Of a stretch of 64,000 nt of DNA, positions 39,816 to 48,840 are shown piece after piece. Source of the DNA: JAZDIU01 sp043804635 (GTDB lineage: Bacteria > Chloroflexota > Dehalococcoidia > Dehalococcoidales > UBA2162); the NCBI GenBank assembly GCA_043804635.1, contig JAZDIU010000087.1:59945-123944 (forward strand), in the 5' to 3' direction. Numbering within the stretch: position 1 is the stretch's first letter; each line of letters begins with the position of its first letter. The notes beneath the pieces were generated by a model, which was not told where the DNA came from, made no database searches, and saw only the letters and a program-made list of their open reading frames with translations. Position numbers and translations under genes: made by a program.

Positions 39816-40496
39816 TCAGGGCTGATTAATCGGATACTTAGCAGATAGTTTCTTGATTAATGCCTGAGGATTCACTGATAAGAGCCGACGGCAACCAGTA
39901 TTATCAAGGCCGGCACCCTGAGCAGTGGCATTAGCTAAGGATAGAGTAAGTAAATCATGTTCGGAGTGAGCATCGGAGCTCAGTAAAAGCTTTGCCCCTG
40001 CTTTTTTAGCTAGAGAAACGATATGACCGTTAGTCAGACAATGACCTTGCCTATAACTAATCTCAAGGAAAATGCCGTTGGCAGCGGCAAGCTGAGCTTC
40101 TTCCAAACTCAAAAGACCGGGGTGAGCTAAAATATCGACATGCGGACTTTTCAATGCAGCCAGGTTGGTACCTTTCTCAACAGGTTCTACAACTGTTTCG
40201 CCATGGACTACAACAATCCAGGCTCCCAGTCCCTTAGCCATTTTCGCTGTTTCAGCTATTGCTTGCGGGGGAAGATGAGTGAGCTCTACACCAGGGATGG
40301 CGATAATATTCCAGTGAGCGCGGGCAAGAGCACATACTTCGGCGGTTTCCTGAATTATGCGCTTCAGAGAACCAACGGCAACGTGGTCGGTAAGAGCAAT
40401 GGCACGGTAATCATTAACACAAGCACGTCGTATGAGTTCCATCGGCGAAAGGTCGCCATCGCTTAACGAAGTATGAGCATGAAAATCGTAAATCAA
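39816..40496 (-). CDS. PHP-domain metal-dependent phosphoesterase
   Basis: A 226-residue protein with the PHP fold. Metal ligands are visible in DFHAHTSLSDG (motif I), ALTDHVAVG (II), VVHGETVVEP (III) and HPG plus LLSSDAHSEHD (IV). It resembles histidinol-phosphatase-type PHP proteins without the additional domains. Substrate unknown. It is monocistronic on the minus strand, convergent with truB and divergent from the inositol phosphate synthase gene. Confidence 0.88.
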   Translation of the reverse strand: MIYDFHAHTSLSDGDLSPMELIRRACVNDYRAIALTDHVAVGSLKRIIQETAEVCALARAHWNIIAIPGVELTHLPPQAIAETAKMAKGLGAWIVVVHGETVVEPVEKGTNLAALKSPHVDILAHPGLLSLEEAQLAAANGIFLEISYRQGHCLTNGHIVSLAKKAGAKLLLSSDAHSEHDLLTLSLANATAQGAGLDNTGCRRLLSVNPQALIKKLSAKYPINQP

Positions 40497-40585
40497 TTTT
40501 ACACCTTACTTGAGAATAACATAAAATACAAAGAGCGGGCAATCCCGTAAAGAAGACGCATTTACAAGAAAGGAGAATTTAAAAT

Positions 40586-41692
40586 ATGGGCCGCATTAAT
40601 GTAGCCATTATCGGAGTCGGGAACTGTGCCTCTTCGTTAGTCCAGGGAGTTTACTATTATAGAAATGCAAAAGAAAACGAGTCCGTCCCCGGCATTATGC
40701 ACGTCAATCTCGGCGGGTATCATATCAACGACATCAATTTTGTCGCCGCTTTCGATATCGATAAGAACAAGGTCGGTAAAGACATCGCCGAGGCAATTTT
40801 TATTAAGCCGAATAATACTTTCAAGTTTACCGACGTTCCCAACTTTGGGGTTAAAGTTAACCGCGGTATGACCCATGATAGCCTCGGCAAATACCTTTCT
40901 CAAGTAATACAGAAAGCCCCGGGGCCTACCTCTAATATAGTCCAGATTTTAAAAGATACCGAGACCCACGTAGTCCTGAACTACCTTCCGGTCGGTAGTG
41001 AAAACGCCACTAAATGGTATGTCGAGCAGATACTAAGCGCCGGATGCGGTATGATCAACTGCATCCCGGTCTTTATAGGCCGCGAAAAGTACTGGCAGGA
41101 CCGCTTTATCGAAAAAGGGCTCCCCGTTATAGGGGACGATATAAAATCACAGGTCGGGGCGACAATCGTTCACCGTATCCTTACCCGGCTGTTCGTGGAC
41201 CGTGGTGTGAAGCTGGAACGTACCTATCAATTGAACTTCGGCGGTAACACCGACTTCCTGAATATGCTGGAGCGGGAACGGCTCGAATCCAAGAAAATAT
41301 CCAAAACTAACTCAGTTACTTCGCAATTAAATTACGTTATGAACCCGGATGACATACACGTCGGTCCCAGCGATTATGTTCCCTGGCTGCTCGACCGCAA
41401 ATTCTGCCATATCAAAATGGAAGGTCGAACTTTCGGCGATGTTCCCCTCGACCTGGAACTAAAACTGGAAGTCTGGGACAGCCCTAACTCAGCCGGCGTA
41501 GTTATCGATGCTATCAGGTGCTGTAAGCTCGCCCTGGACCGCGGTTTAAGCGGCGCATTGTTTGGTCCCGCTGCCTACTTTATGAAGTCGCCGCCTGTCC
41601 AGTATACTGACGATGAAGCTCACCGGATGGTGGAAAAGTTCATCCAGGAAAATCAACCCAAAAAGGCAAAACCGGCATCGAAGCGGAAGTAA
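40586..41692 (+). CDS. ino1: Myo-inositol-1-phosphate synthase
   Basis: Enzyme of 368 residues that converts glucose 6-phosphate to myo-inositol 1-phosphate with NAD. The N-terminal NAD site is AIIGVGNCASSLVQGV; further motifs are PVGSENATKWYVEQIL, GDDIKSQVGATI and LNFGGNTDFLNM, which carries active-site residues. The size is that of the short archaeal/actinobacterial class. Strong ribosome site (AAAGGAGAA). The genes directly after it encode a glycosyltransferase and a CDP-alcohol phosphatidyltransferase, so the product is probably used for an inositol phospholipid. Confidence 0.93.
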   Translation: MGRINVAIIGVGNCASSLVQGVYYYRNAKENESVPGIMHVNLGGYHINDINFVAAFDIDKNKVGKDIAEAIFIKPNNTFKFTDVPNFGVKVNRGMTHDSLGKYLSQVIQKAPGPTSNIVQILKDTETHVVLNYLPVGSENATKWYVEQILSAGCGMINCIPVFIGREKYWQDRFIEKGLPVIGDDIKSQVGATIVHRILTRLFVDRGVKLERTYQLNFGGNTDFLNMLERERLESKKISKTNSVTSQLNYVMNPDDIHVGPSDYVPWLLDRKFCHIKMEGRTFGDVPLDLELKLEVWDSPNSAGVVIDAIRCCKLALDRGLSGALFGPAAYFMKSPPVQYTDDEAHRMVEKFIQENQPKKAKPASKRK

Positions 41693-41727
41693 CGCACTCA
41701 TCATCCAATATAAGAGGATTAAGACGT

Positions 41728-42870
41728 ATGAAGATAGCCTTAATCTCTCCTTACGATTTTGCTTATCCAGGTGGCGTTGCTAATCATATTACGTCTCTTT
41801 GTCATAATCTTAGCCGGATGGGCCACGATGTCAAGGTTATCGCCCCGGCCTCCAGAGCCGTCCCTTCCATCGGTAGCGGTTTCATTCCTATCGGCACACC
41901 CCGTCCGGTGCCTGCCAGCGGCAGCATTGTCCGGACTACACTCTCACTATGGCTATCTTCTAAAGTTAAAAACATCTTGGACCGGGAAAAATTCGATGTC
42001 CTCCATCTCCACGAACCCTTTGTCCCGATGCTTAATTACACTATGCTGCGGCTTTCAGACACGGTAAATATCGGTACTTTCCACTCCTGCGGCAGCCGGC
42101 TCAGCTACAACATCGGCTGGCCTATCACTACGATTCTAATGAGAAGATTAGCCCGTAAACTCAACGGAAAGATTGCCGTATCGGAGCCGGCGATGAACTA
42201 TGTCGGCAGATATGTTCCCGGACCTTATGAAATTATCCCCAATGGCGTCGACTTACAGCATTTCTCAGGAGACATCACACCGATTAGTGAATTCTGCGAT
42301 GGCAAGCAAAACATCCTTTTCGTCGGGCGTCTGGAAAGACGTAAGGGGCTAAATTATTTACTCAGAGCCTATTACTATGTCAAACAGAAAGTTCCCAACT
42401 CACGCCTTATCATAGTAGGTCCTGGGACAATGCTACGTAGAAATTATGAAAAATGGATTAAGAACCATAATCTTAAAGACGTAGTCTTTACTGGTTTTGT
42501 GCCTTATGCCGACTTGCCTCGCTATTATCAAACTGCCGATATTTTTTGCGCCCCGGCTACCGGACGGGAAAGCTTCGGTATCGTCCTGCTGGAAGCGATG
42601 GCTTTGGGTAAACCGGTTGTTGCCACCAATATCGCCGGTTATGCCAGCGTGTTAACCGATAATGAAGAGGGATTGCTGGTCACACCTAAGGATGGTAATA
42701 GCCTGGCACAGGCTTTAATTTCTCTGCTGGGCGATAAAGCCCTCCGTCAACAGATGGGAGCTAAGGGAAAAGCTAAAGCCAGAGAATATAGCTGGGAAAA
42801 CGTTGCTCAAAAAGTATATAATTTCTATCTGAAATCGATTAATAATTCATCACGGAGTCAAGACAGCTAA
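41728..42870 (+). CDS. Glycosyltransferase family 4 (PimA-like)
   Basis: GT-B glycosyltransferase of 380 residues. The N-terminal half begins MKIALISPYDFAYPGGVANH, as in phosphatidylinositol mannosyltransferase PimA and other GT4 enzymes. The C-terminal half has the donor site VGRLERRKGLNYLL and the E-x7-E motif GRESFGIVLLEAMALGKP. Its position between the inositol phosphate synthase and a phosphatidyltransferase suggests that it adds a sugar, probably mannose, to an inositol lipid (inference from context). Confidence 0.87.
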   Translation: MKIALISPYDFAYPGGVANHITSLCHNLSRMGHDVKVIAPASRAVPSIGSGFIPIGTPRPVPASGSIVRTTLSLWLSSKVKNILDREKFDVLHLHEPFVPMLNYTMLRLSDTVNIGTFHSCGSRLSYNIGWPITTILMRRLARKLNGKIAVSEPAMNYVGRYVPGPYEIIPNGVDLQHFSGDITPISEFCDGKQNILFVGRLERRKGLNYLLRAYYYVKQKVPNSRLIIVGPGTMLRRNYEKWIKNHNLKDVVFTGFVPYADLPRYYQTADIFCAPATGRESFGIVLLEAMALGKPVVATNIAGYASVLTDNEEGLLVTPKDGNSLAQALISLLGDKALRQQMGAKGKAKAREYSWENVAQKVYNFYLKSINNSSRSQDS

Positions 42871-42873
42871 ACT

Positions 42874-43479
42874 ATGCCAGCAGACAGGCCGCCCCAATTC
42901 CGTAGAAGCATAGCTAACTTCTTTACCCTGCCCGTGGTTTCGGTCCTGGCTAAAACTCCTGTATCGCCCGACGCCCTTACCTGGCTGGGTTTCTTAATAA
43001 ACCTGGCTGCGGCGGTACTAATTATTACCGGACATCTCTTTGCCGCCGGTTTCGTCGTTCTGATTGCCGGATTTTTCGATATTCTGGACGGAGCTCTCGC
43101 TCGCCGCATCGGGAAGACCTCTCCTTTCGGGGGTGTCCTTGATTCCACACTCGACCGGCTCTCCGAAGCGGTAGTGCTCTTCGGTATTTTAGTCGTATAT
43201 GCCGGAGAAGGATTTATTATCGGCATTCTTATCACCGGAGTTGCTTTGATAGGCTCTCCACTGGTAAGCTATGTAAGGGCAAGAGCCGAAGCCGTCGGTA
43301 TCGATTGCCAGGAGGGGCTATTTACCCGTTCGGAAAGAGTAATCGTAATTGCCTTAGGTCTCTTACTAAGCAAGATTAACTATGTTTTAATTACGGTGGT
43401 TGCAGTTATTGCTGTTTTCAGTCTGGTTACAGTCGCGCAGAGATTGTTCTATGTCTGGCGGCGAATGAGAGTCAAGTAA
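42874..43479 (+). CDS. CDP-alcohol phosphatidyltransferase (likely phosphatidylinositol phosphate synthase)
   Basis: Membrane enzyme of 201 residues with about six helices. The catalytic motif DxxDGxxARx8GxxxDxxxD is complete (DILDGALARRIGKTSPFGG followed by VLDSTLD). By family it transfers a phosphatidyl group from CDP-diacylglycerol to an alcohol. Given the upstream inositol-1-phosphate synthase, the acceptor is probably inositol 1-phosphate, as in the actinobacterial and archaeal enzymes. Starts three bases after the glycosyltransferase stop. Confidence 0.88.
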   Translation: MPADRPPQFRRSIANFFTLPVVSVLAKTPVSPDALTWLGFLINLAAAVLIITGHLFAAGFVVLIAGFFDILDGALARRIGKTSPFGGVLDSTLDRLSEAVVLFGILVVYAGEGFIIGILITGVALIGSPLVSYVRARAEAVGIDCQEGLFTRSERVIVIALGLLLSKINYVLITVVAVIAVFSLVTVAQRLFYVWRRMRVK

Positions 43480-43495
43480 TTCATTGGGGGTAACG

Positions 43496-44779
43496 ATGCC
43501 ACTTATTGCGGTAATCGGTGCGCAGTGGGGAGACGAGGGTAAGGGTAAAGTAGTCGATATGCTGGCCCAGAAAGCCGGGGCCGTAGTCCGCTTTTCCGGC
43601 GGCGATAATGCCGGTCATACCATTATTAATTCCGTTGGAGAGTTCAGACTGCATCTCATCCCTTCCGGTATTTGTTCTCCGCAGGCAATTAATATCATCG
43701 GCAACGGAGTGGTAATCAATCCGGAAATTCTGCTTGGTGAAATCGACCAGTTTAAGAAATGCGGCATCGATACCAGCCGTCTATTCATCAGCGACCGCGC
43801 CCATCTGGTGATGCCTTATCACATTCTTTTCGACGGTCTCGAAGAAGAATGGCGCGGAGGTAAATCTTTGGGCACCACCCGCAAAGGTATCGGTCCCGCC
43901 TTTGCCGATAAAGCCGCCAGGTCAGGCATTAGAACCGGAGACCTCTTGAACAAGGAAGCCTTCCTTGAGCGGCTTCGCTCTATTCTCGACTACAAGAATG
44001 CCATCCTGACTAAGGTACACGGGAAAAAACCGTTATCCCTGGAAGTAATATACAAGCAATACTGCAAATACGGAGAGACCCTGGCACCCTATATCCGGGA
44101 GACGATGACATTACTGGACGAGGTGCTGAAAAAGGGTAAGCTGGTTATCCTGGAGGGAGCACAGGGCGCCTTACTCGACCCCGATTTCGGCACTTATCCT
44201 TATACTACTTCCTCTTCACCTCTCTCAGCTGGAGCCTGTTTAGGTGCCGGACTAACCCCTACCAGCCTCAGTTCCATCCTGGGTGTATTCAAAGCTTATT
44301 GCACACGGGTCGGCAGCGGTCCGATGCCTACCGAACTAAAGGACGCAACCGGCGACCTTATTCGCGAACGCGCCCACGAGTATGGCACTACCACCGGCCG
44401 CCCCCGCCGCTGCGGCTGGTTCGATGCCATCGCCGCCCGCTTCAGCACCCGGATTAACGGCTTCACCGCAACCGCCATTACCCGCCTTGATATCCTCGAT
44501 ACATTACCAACCATCAAAATCTGCACCGGCTATAAGCTGAATGAAAAAACAATCGATTATTTTCCGGCCAGCGTCGTTGATTTAGAGAAATGCCAGCCGG
44601 TTTATGAAGAGCTACCCGGATGGCAGGTTTCAACTACTGACGTCCGCCGCTATAAGGAGCTGCCTCTCAACGCCCGAAAGTACGTAACCCGCCTTGAGGA
44701 AGCCATCGCCGCTCCGGTCAATCTTGTCTGCGTCGGACCAGAGCGCGGGCAAGCCATCGAGGTTAAACGGATTTTATAG
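43496..44779 (+). CDS. purA: Adenylosuccinate synthetase
   Basis: Enzyme of 427 residues that makes adenylosuccinate from IMP, aspartate and GTP in purine synthesis. The P-loop-like QWGDEGKGKVVD, the FSGGDNAGHTI segment with the catalytic His, and the TTSSSPLSAGA and GRPRRCGWFD motifs are all present. The ATG at 43496 is chosen over the TTG at 43484 because GGGGG lies just before it. Last gene of the plus-strand run. Confidence 0.96.
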   Translation: MPLIAVIGAQWGDEGKGKVVDMLAQKAGAVVRFSGGDNAGHTIINSVGEFRLHLIPSGICSPQAINIIGNGVVINPEILLGEIDQFKKCGIDTSRLFISDRAHLVMPYHILFDGLEEEWRGGKSLGTTRKGIGPAFADKAARSGIRTGDLLNKEAFLERLRSILDYKNAILTKVHGKKPLSLEVIYKQYCKYGETLAPYIRETMTLLDEVLKKGKLVILEGAQGALLDPDFGTYPYTTSSSPLSAGACLGAGLTPTSLSSILGVFKAYCTRVGSGPMPTELKDATGDLIRERAHEYGTTTGRPRRCGWFDAIAARFSTRINGFTATAITRLDILDTLPTIKICTGYKLNEKTIDYFPASVVDLEKCQPVYEELPGWQVSTTDVRRYKELPLNARKYVTRLEEAIAAPVNLVCVGPERGQAIEVKRIL

Positions 44780-44803
44780 CAATTAGCCTACTCATTCGAA
44801 CTC

Positions 44804-44829
44804 CATTCCTACGGAAGTCGGAATCCAGA
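44804..44829. repeat. Dispersed intergenic repeat of CATTCC...GGAAT type
   Basis: ATTCC, ten bases, GGAAT followed by CCAGA. It matches the common form of an intergenic repeat built on CATTCC-N-GGAATCCAG. Just after it, the text GCTAATTGCTGATAGCTAA is also of repeat type. Confidence 0.4.
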
Positions 44830-44883
44830 ACGCTAATTGCTGATAGCTAACCACTGACAGCTTAAAAAAGCGACAAAACTTCC

Positions 44884-44912
44884 TTGACAATATAGAACAT
44901 AGGTGCTATAAT
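44884..44912 (+). promoter_or_regulatory. Orphan perfect sigma-70 promoter
   Basis: TTGACA (44884-44889), exactly 17 bp, TATAAT (44907-44912). The next gene on this strand begins at 45334 and has its own promoter. No frame with a ribosome site follows in the first 200 bases. Confidence 0.8.
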
Positions 44913-45268
44913 GCTATTCACCAAACCGAAACTCCATCGCCAATACCTTCCAGTACTTTAAAAACCGGAAAAGGAATTTGAAAATCCCATTAGAGACGCA
45001 AAATCCGCCTTATTGCAGAAAAACAATTCAAGCTAAATTTGCCCTTTTTAGCCTCAAATTATTTAGTGTAAATATTTTCTAGCCGGAAACAAATACGCTC
45101 GCTTCAACCTCGTTTCAAGTTGCTTCGTTCCAATTTTCGGGCTATTGAATCGAGATTTTTTAGCTTCATTTTGCCTTTGTTTCTTAATTGTTTGGTAATT
45201 GATTATTGAATATTGTAATTTGTTTGGTGCTTGTATCTTGTTTATTGGTTATTTGCAGTAATTTGACA

Positions 45269-45299
45269 TTGGTAGTATTAGAGGTATTTCTCGTATAAT
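45269..45299 (+). promoter_or_regulatory. Promoter of the QueG-like gene
   Basis: TATAAT (45294-45299) with TTGGTA (45269-45274) at 19 bp; an exact TTGACA at 45263 is 25 bp away, too far. The start site is expected near 45306. Confidence 0.55.
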
Positions 45300-45333
45300 A
45301 AAAGATATGGCAGGAAATATAGAAGGAAACGCA

Positions 45334-46215
45334 ATGCAAGAACAACTACCGACTAACCCCGCACGCTTCATCGAGGAAAAAGTTAAAGAGTTCGTCCACA
45401 CGAACCCGGTAAACTTTCTACCTTTTATGGACAATTATCCTCTGTGGTCTGAGCCTCTGGTAAAATTCGCCGATGGTGACGACCCCATCTTTACCGAATA
45501 CAAGAAAATTATCGGCGCAGTCCATCTCACTCCCAGGGAAGCGCTGGCCCAAGCTTATAATAAAAAGCCAGAAGATATGCCGGCACATCTTACCGTGATA
45601 AGCTGGATATTGCCTATTGCCGAGCAGACCCGCCTATCAAACCGTAAGGAGACAAAAATTCCCAGCCGTCTTTGGTCTCACACCCGCTGGTATGGAGAGA
45701 AGGCTAATGTAAAGCTAATGAATTATGTGGTGGAACTGCTTACGAGTATGGGATACCTGGCAGCAGCTCCGTCACTACAGCCCTATCATAAAAGACTTTC
45801 CAACGAGAAGGGACCCTACTCGAACTGGTCGGAACGGCACGTTGCCTATGCTGCCGGGCAGGGCACGTTCAGTCTCTCTGACGGTCTAATCACCGAGCGA
45901 GGCATAGCTCATCGCTGCGGCAGCGTGATTACTGACCTGGTAATACCAGCCAGCCCGAGGTCAGCTAAAAGCCCATATTCAAACTGCATCTTTTACCTGG
46001 GAGTCGATTGCAGAGCCTGCATCGAGCGCTGCCCGGCGGAAGCAATCAGTGAAAAAGGACACGATAAGAACAAGTGCCAGCAGTATTTGAGAGATATTAT
46101 CGGCTACTCGGCGGCGAATCGTGAGTATAATAACGATACTACTAACGCCGGCTGCGGCTTATGCCAGGTCAAAGTCCCCTGCGAATTCGAAAATCCGGCA
46201 AAGAAAATAAAATAG
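45334..46215 (+). CDS. QueG-like iron-sulfur protein (epoxyqueuosine reductase/dehalogenase-related fold)
   Basis: A 293-residue protein. The C-terminal part has a cluster motif CRACIERCP, preceded by CIFYLGVDC, and a second group NAGCGLCQVKVPCE, i.e. room for two 4Fe-4S clusters as in epoxyqueuosine reductase QueG and reductive dehalogenases. The N-terminal half (VHLTPREALAQAYNKK, VISWILPIAEQTR) resembles the flavin/cobalamin domain only loosely. No twin-arginine signal, so it is not an exported dehalogenase. The ATG at 45334 has AAGGA upstream; the ATG at 45307 would be almost exactly at the predicted transcription start. True substrate unknown. Confidence 0.72.
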   Translation: MQEQLPTNPARFIEEKVKEFVHTNPVNFLPFMDNYPLWSEPLVKFADGDDPIFTEYKKIIGAVHLTPREALAQAYNKKPEDMPAHLTVISWILPIAEQTRLSNRKETKIPSRLWSHTRWYGEKANVKLMNYVVELLTSMGYLAAAPSLQPYHKRLSNEKGPYSNWSERHVAYAAGQGTFSLSDGLITERGIAHRCGSVITDLVIPASPRSAKSPYSNCIFYLGVDCRACIERCPAEAISEKGHDKNKCQQYLRDIIGYSAANREYNNDTTNAGCGLCQVKVPCEFENPAKKIK

Positions 46216-47646
46216 CTAAGCTTCACCCTGATGCCGAACCTGATAATCGATAAATCTCTTCATCGCCGTCGCCGCCCGGGTGATTGAAGGATACACCGGA
46301 AACCCGGCTTCGGTGAGTCTGCTATGAGCTTTCGCACCGAGCTGCTTGGCTAACTCAGTCGCCTGACAATGGAATACAATCACCACCGGTTTTGTGGTGA
46401 CACCCCGCACTTCGAGAATGGTCTCGACAGCAGGGTTAACAAAATCCCGCCTATCGACAAGAGACCATCCGTCGAACGGTATATGTATCATTACAAGGTT
46501 TATTTCGTCGCTCGCTGCGATTATCTGCACAGTCGTCGTTATTGCCTTAAAAGGAATATCGACCGGATTTCTAAAAATTCTTCCGGCTACGGTGTGGAAG
46601 CTTTCAACTAATTTCTGTCTGACTTCTAACGGGAACGCCGGGACCGCAAGTCCGGCATTCACACAATCATCGGTCGCCTGAACGCTGGGTCCGCCTCCCA
46701 TACCGATAATTGCAGTATTTCTTCCCGTTGGAGGATTAACCAATAAGAAAAGCTGAGCAACATCCACGATTTCCTCGACACTGTGAACCTCGATCGCTCC
46801 TGCTTGCCTAAGCAGAGTACTCCAGATTCTGGTCGAACCGGCAATCGAACCGGTGTGCGAACTGGCTGCCCTCGTTCCGCTTTCGGTAATCCCGGCTTTG
46901 AAGATTATTACCGGCTTTAGTATCGCTACCCTTCTTAACGTTCTGGCAAAACGCTGACCGTCTTTGACTCCCTCAATATACGCAGCAATTATCTTAGTAT
47001 CCGGGTCATCACCTAAATACTCAAGAAAATCGCTTTCATTGAGGTCGGCGGCATTACCATAGCTGATTGCCTTGCTGAAATACACCCCCCGGTTCGCCGC
47101 TTCATCGATGCAATATATGCTGTTGGTCCCGCTCTGAGCCATAAAACCAAGTGGTCCAGTTTGTCCAGGAAAGGCAGGTTGACCGGGAAACTCCCTTGAG
47201 AATGATAGGCCTGTCTTAGGGCAGTAAATACCCATACAATTAGGCCCGATGATGCGGATACCATTTTTACGGGTTAACTCAACCAATTCAGTTTCAAGGC
47301 GTTCCCCGACCTGGTCTTCTATCTCACTAAAGCCGGCAGTGAAAAAGTGAATTGCCTTTACCCCCTTAGCGGCACAATCGGCCACTAGCTGAGTGGCATA
47401 TTCCGCCGGTATCGCTGAGATGACATAGTCCACATTATCCGGAATATCCCGCACGCTGGGATATACTTTGAATCCGCGTGTTTCTCCACCACTGGGATTA
47501 ACCGGATAAAGCTTACCCTTAAAGCCACTTTCCACCAGACTTAAAAAATACGAACGACCGCTATTGAATTTGGTATCATCTAACGAAACGCCGACCACAG
47601 CTACCGATTGCGGATTAAAAAGATAATCTAGTTTGGGAACACTCAT
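46216..47646 (-). CDS. Acyl-CoA synthetase (NDP-forming), alpha-type subunit
   Basis: A 476-residue protein with the CoA-binding Rossmann domain (1-130, PQSVAVVGVSLDD), then the two succinyl-CoA ligase-like domains. The phospho-histidine site is ASSHTGSIAG, and GPNCMGIYCP is also typical. This corresponds to the alpha subunit of ADP-forming acetyl-CoA synthetase. The ATP-grasp beta domain is missing and is not encoded in this window, so a partner elsewhere is needed. Such enzymes make ATP from acyl-CoA in anaerobes. It is convergent with the QueG-like gene, the two stops being adjacent. Confidence 0.87.
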   Translation of the reverse strand: MSVPKLDYLFNPQSVAVVGVSLDDTKFNSGRSYFLSLVESGFKGKLYPVNPSGGETRGFKVYPSVRDIPDNVDYVISAIPAEYATQLVADCAAKGVKAIHFFTAGFSEIEDQVGERLETELVELTRKNGIRIIGPNCMGIYCPKTGLSFSREFPGQPAFPGQTGPLGFMAQSGTNSIYCIDEAANRGVYFSKAISYGNAADLNESDFLEYLGDDPDTKIIAAYIEGVKDGQRFARTLRRVAILKPVIIFKAGITESGTRAASSHTGSIAGSTRIWSTLLRQAGAIEVHSVEEIVDVAQLFLLVNPPTGRNTAIIGMGGGPSVQATDDCVNAGLAVPAFPLEVRQKLVESFHTVAGRIFRNPVDIPFKAITTTVQIIAASDEINLVMIHIPFDGWSLVDRRDFVNPAVETILEVRGVTTKPVVIVFHCQATELAKQLGAKAHSRLTEAGFPVYPSITRAATAMKRFIDYQVRHQGEA

Positions 47647-47717
47647 TTGCCATCCTTTCGAGCTTTTATACTGTTAATATATTTAATAGGAAACGGAGCT
47701 GATACGCAAATCATTAA

Positions 47718-47747
47718 TTGCCCCATAACGTATTTATCCGCTACAAT
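47718..47747 (+). promoter_or_regulatory. Promoter of the nitronate monooxygenase-family gene
   Basis: TTGCCC (47718-47723), 18 bp, TACAAT (47742-47747). The ATG at 47791 follows at a normal distance, with CCGGAGG as ribosome site. Confidence 0.6.
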
Positions 47748-47790
47748 AGAATAAGAAGTCAGTAAACTAAACCGGAGGCACCTTTCCAAT

Positions 47791-48840
47791 ATGAGAATAA
47801 CTAAACTGCTCGGTATCAAATACCCCATCATTCAATCAGGTATGAATTATGCTGCTTATCCTATCCTGGTCGCTGCGGTCTCCAACGCCGGTGGTCTCGG
47901 CATATTGGGCGCCGGAGCGATGAGCAAAGATGAACTGAGACAGAATATCAGGACGATTAGAACGTTGACCGATAAGCCATTCGGGGTAAATTTTCTGGCA
48001 ACCAGTCCGGCACTGGACGAACTAATCCAGGTACTAATTGAAGAAAAGGTCCCGGTAGCCTGCTACGGCAGAGGCGACCCTCAAAAGATAATTGAGCGGA
48101 CAAAAGCTCACGGAATCATCAACTTACCCACTGTAGGAGCAGTTAAACATGCAATGAAAGTTGAAAGCTACGGAGCTGATGCCGTAATCGTCCAGGGAAT
48201 GGAAGGCGGAGGGCATACCGGATATATCAGCACGTTGGTTCTTATCCCTCAGGTAGTAGCCTCGGTGAAGGTGCCGGTGATTGCTGCCGGCGGCTTTTGT
48301 GATGGAAAAGGGCTGGTCGCTGCATTAGCCCTTGGAGCCGAGGGAATTGCTATGGGCACCCGCTTTGCTCTTACTAAAGAAAGCACGGTACCGGATAAAA
48401 TTAAACAGGCTTACCTGAGTGCGGAAGGGGACGATGCTGTTATTACCGCCCAAGTAACCGGAACGAGGTGCCGCGGACTTAACAATAAGCTCGTAAAAAC
48501 AGTCGAAGGTCAAAAGCAAGGGCTTTCCCTGAAAGAAAACATATCTACACTCCTGGACATTACCCGGGAATTTAATGTCCCACTCTGGAAGGTCGTATTT
48601 AGCGGCCTGAAGATGAAGCGGGCTTACGAAATGCACGCTTCACAAATGACCAACGTGTTGGCGGGTAGAGAGCGAATTAAAAAAGCCTTAGTGGATGGAG
48701 ATACGGAATGGGGTTTTATGCCTTGCGGTCAGGTATGCAGTAGAATCCGGGACATCCCTACCTGCCAGGAAATCATCGAGCGCGTAATGAGTGAAGCTAC
48801 TGAAATTGTGCCCGCATTGGCCAGTCGCCTTCAAACATAA
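47791..48840 (+). CDS. Nitronate monooxygenase / FabK-like FMN enzyme
   Basis: A 349-residue TIM-barrel flavoprotein of the nitronate monooxygenase (2-nitropropane dioxygenase) superfamily. Characteristic segments are KYPIIQSGMNYAA, VSNAGGLGILGAG, the FMN-binding EGGGHTGYIS and VIAAGGFCDGKG, and GAEGIAMGTRF. The superfamily also includes enoyl-ACP reductase FabK. Which reaction this protein catalyses cannot be told from sequence. In anaerobes without a detoxification context, a role in lipid or CoA metabolism is equally likely. Monocistronic. Confidence 0.85.
   Translation: MRITKLLGIKYPIIQSGMNYAAYPILVAAVSNAGGLGILGAGAMSKDELRQNIRTIRTLTDKPFGVNFLATSPALDELIQVLIEEKVPVACYGRGDPQKIIERTKAHGIINLPTVGAVKHAMKVESYGADAVIVQGMEGGGHTGYISTLVLIPQVVASVKVPVIAAGGFCDGKGLVAALALGAEGIAMGTRFALTKESTVPDKIKQAYLSAEGDDAVITAQVTGTRCRGLNNKLVKTVEGQKQGLSLKENISTLLDITREFNVPLWKVVFSGLKMKRAYEMHASQMTNVLAGRERIKKALVDGDTEWGFMPCGQVCSRIRDIPTCQEIIERVMSEATEIVPALASRLQT

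Larger units (their letters stand above)
44780..45333. other. 554-base intergenic region without a recognised gene
   Basis: It contains a repeat-like segment (44804-44829), a perfect consensus promoter (44884-44912) with no gene for 400 bases, an AT-rich stretch with T/G-rich text around 45170-45260, and a second promoter at 45269-45299. No frame of useful length, tRNA or known RNA motif was found. The first promoter may drive a noncoding RNA or a long leader. Confidence 0.6.

Noticed and set aside
45307..45333. Start of the QueG-like gene at the ATG 45307
   Set aside because: It coincides with the predicted transcription start and has no ribosome site, while the ATG at 45334 has AAGGA.
45334..46215. 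Reductive dehalogenase
   Set aside because: No twin-arginine signal, no adjacent membrane anchor gene, and the cysteine layout is closer to QueG.
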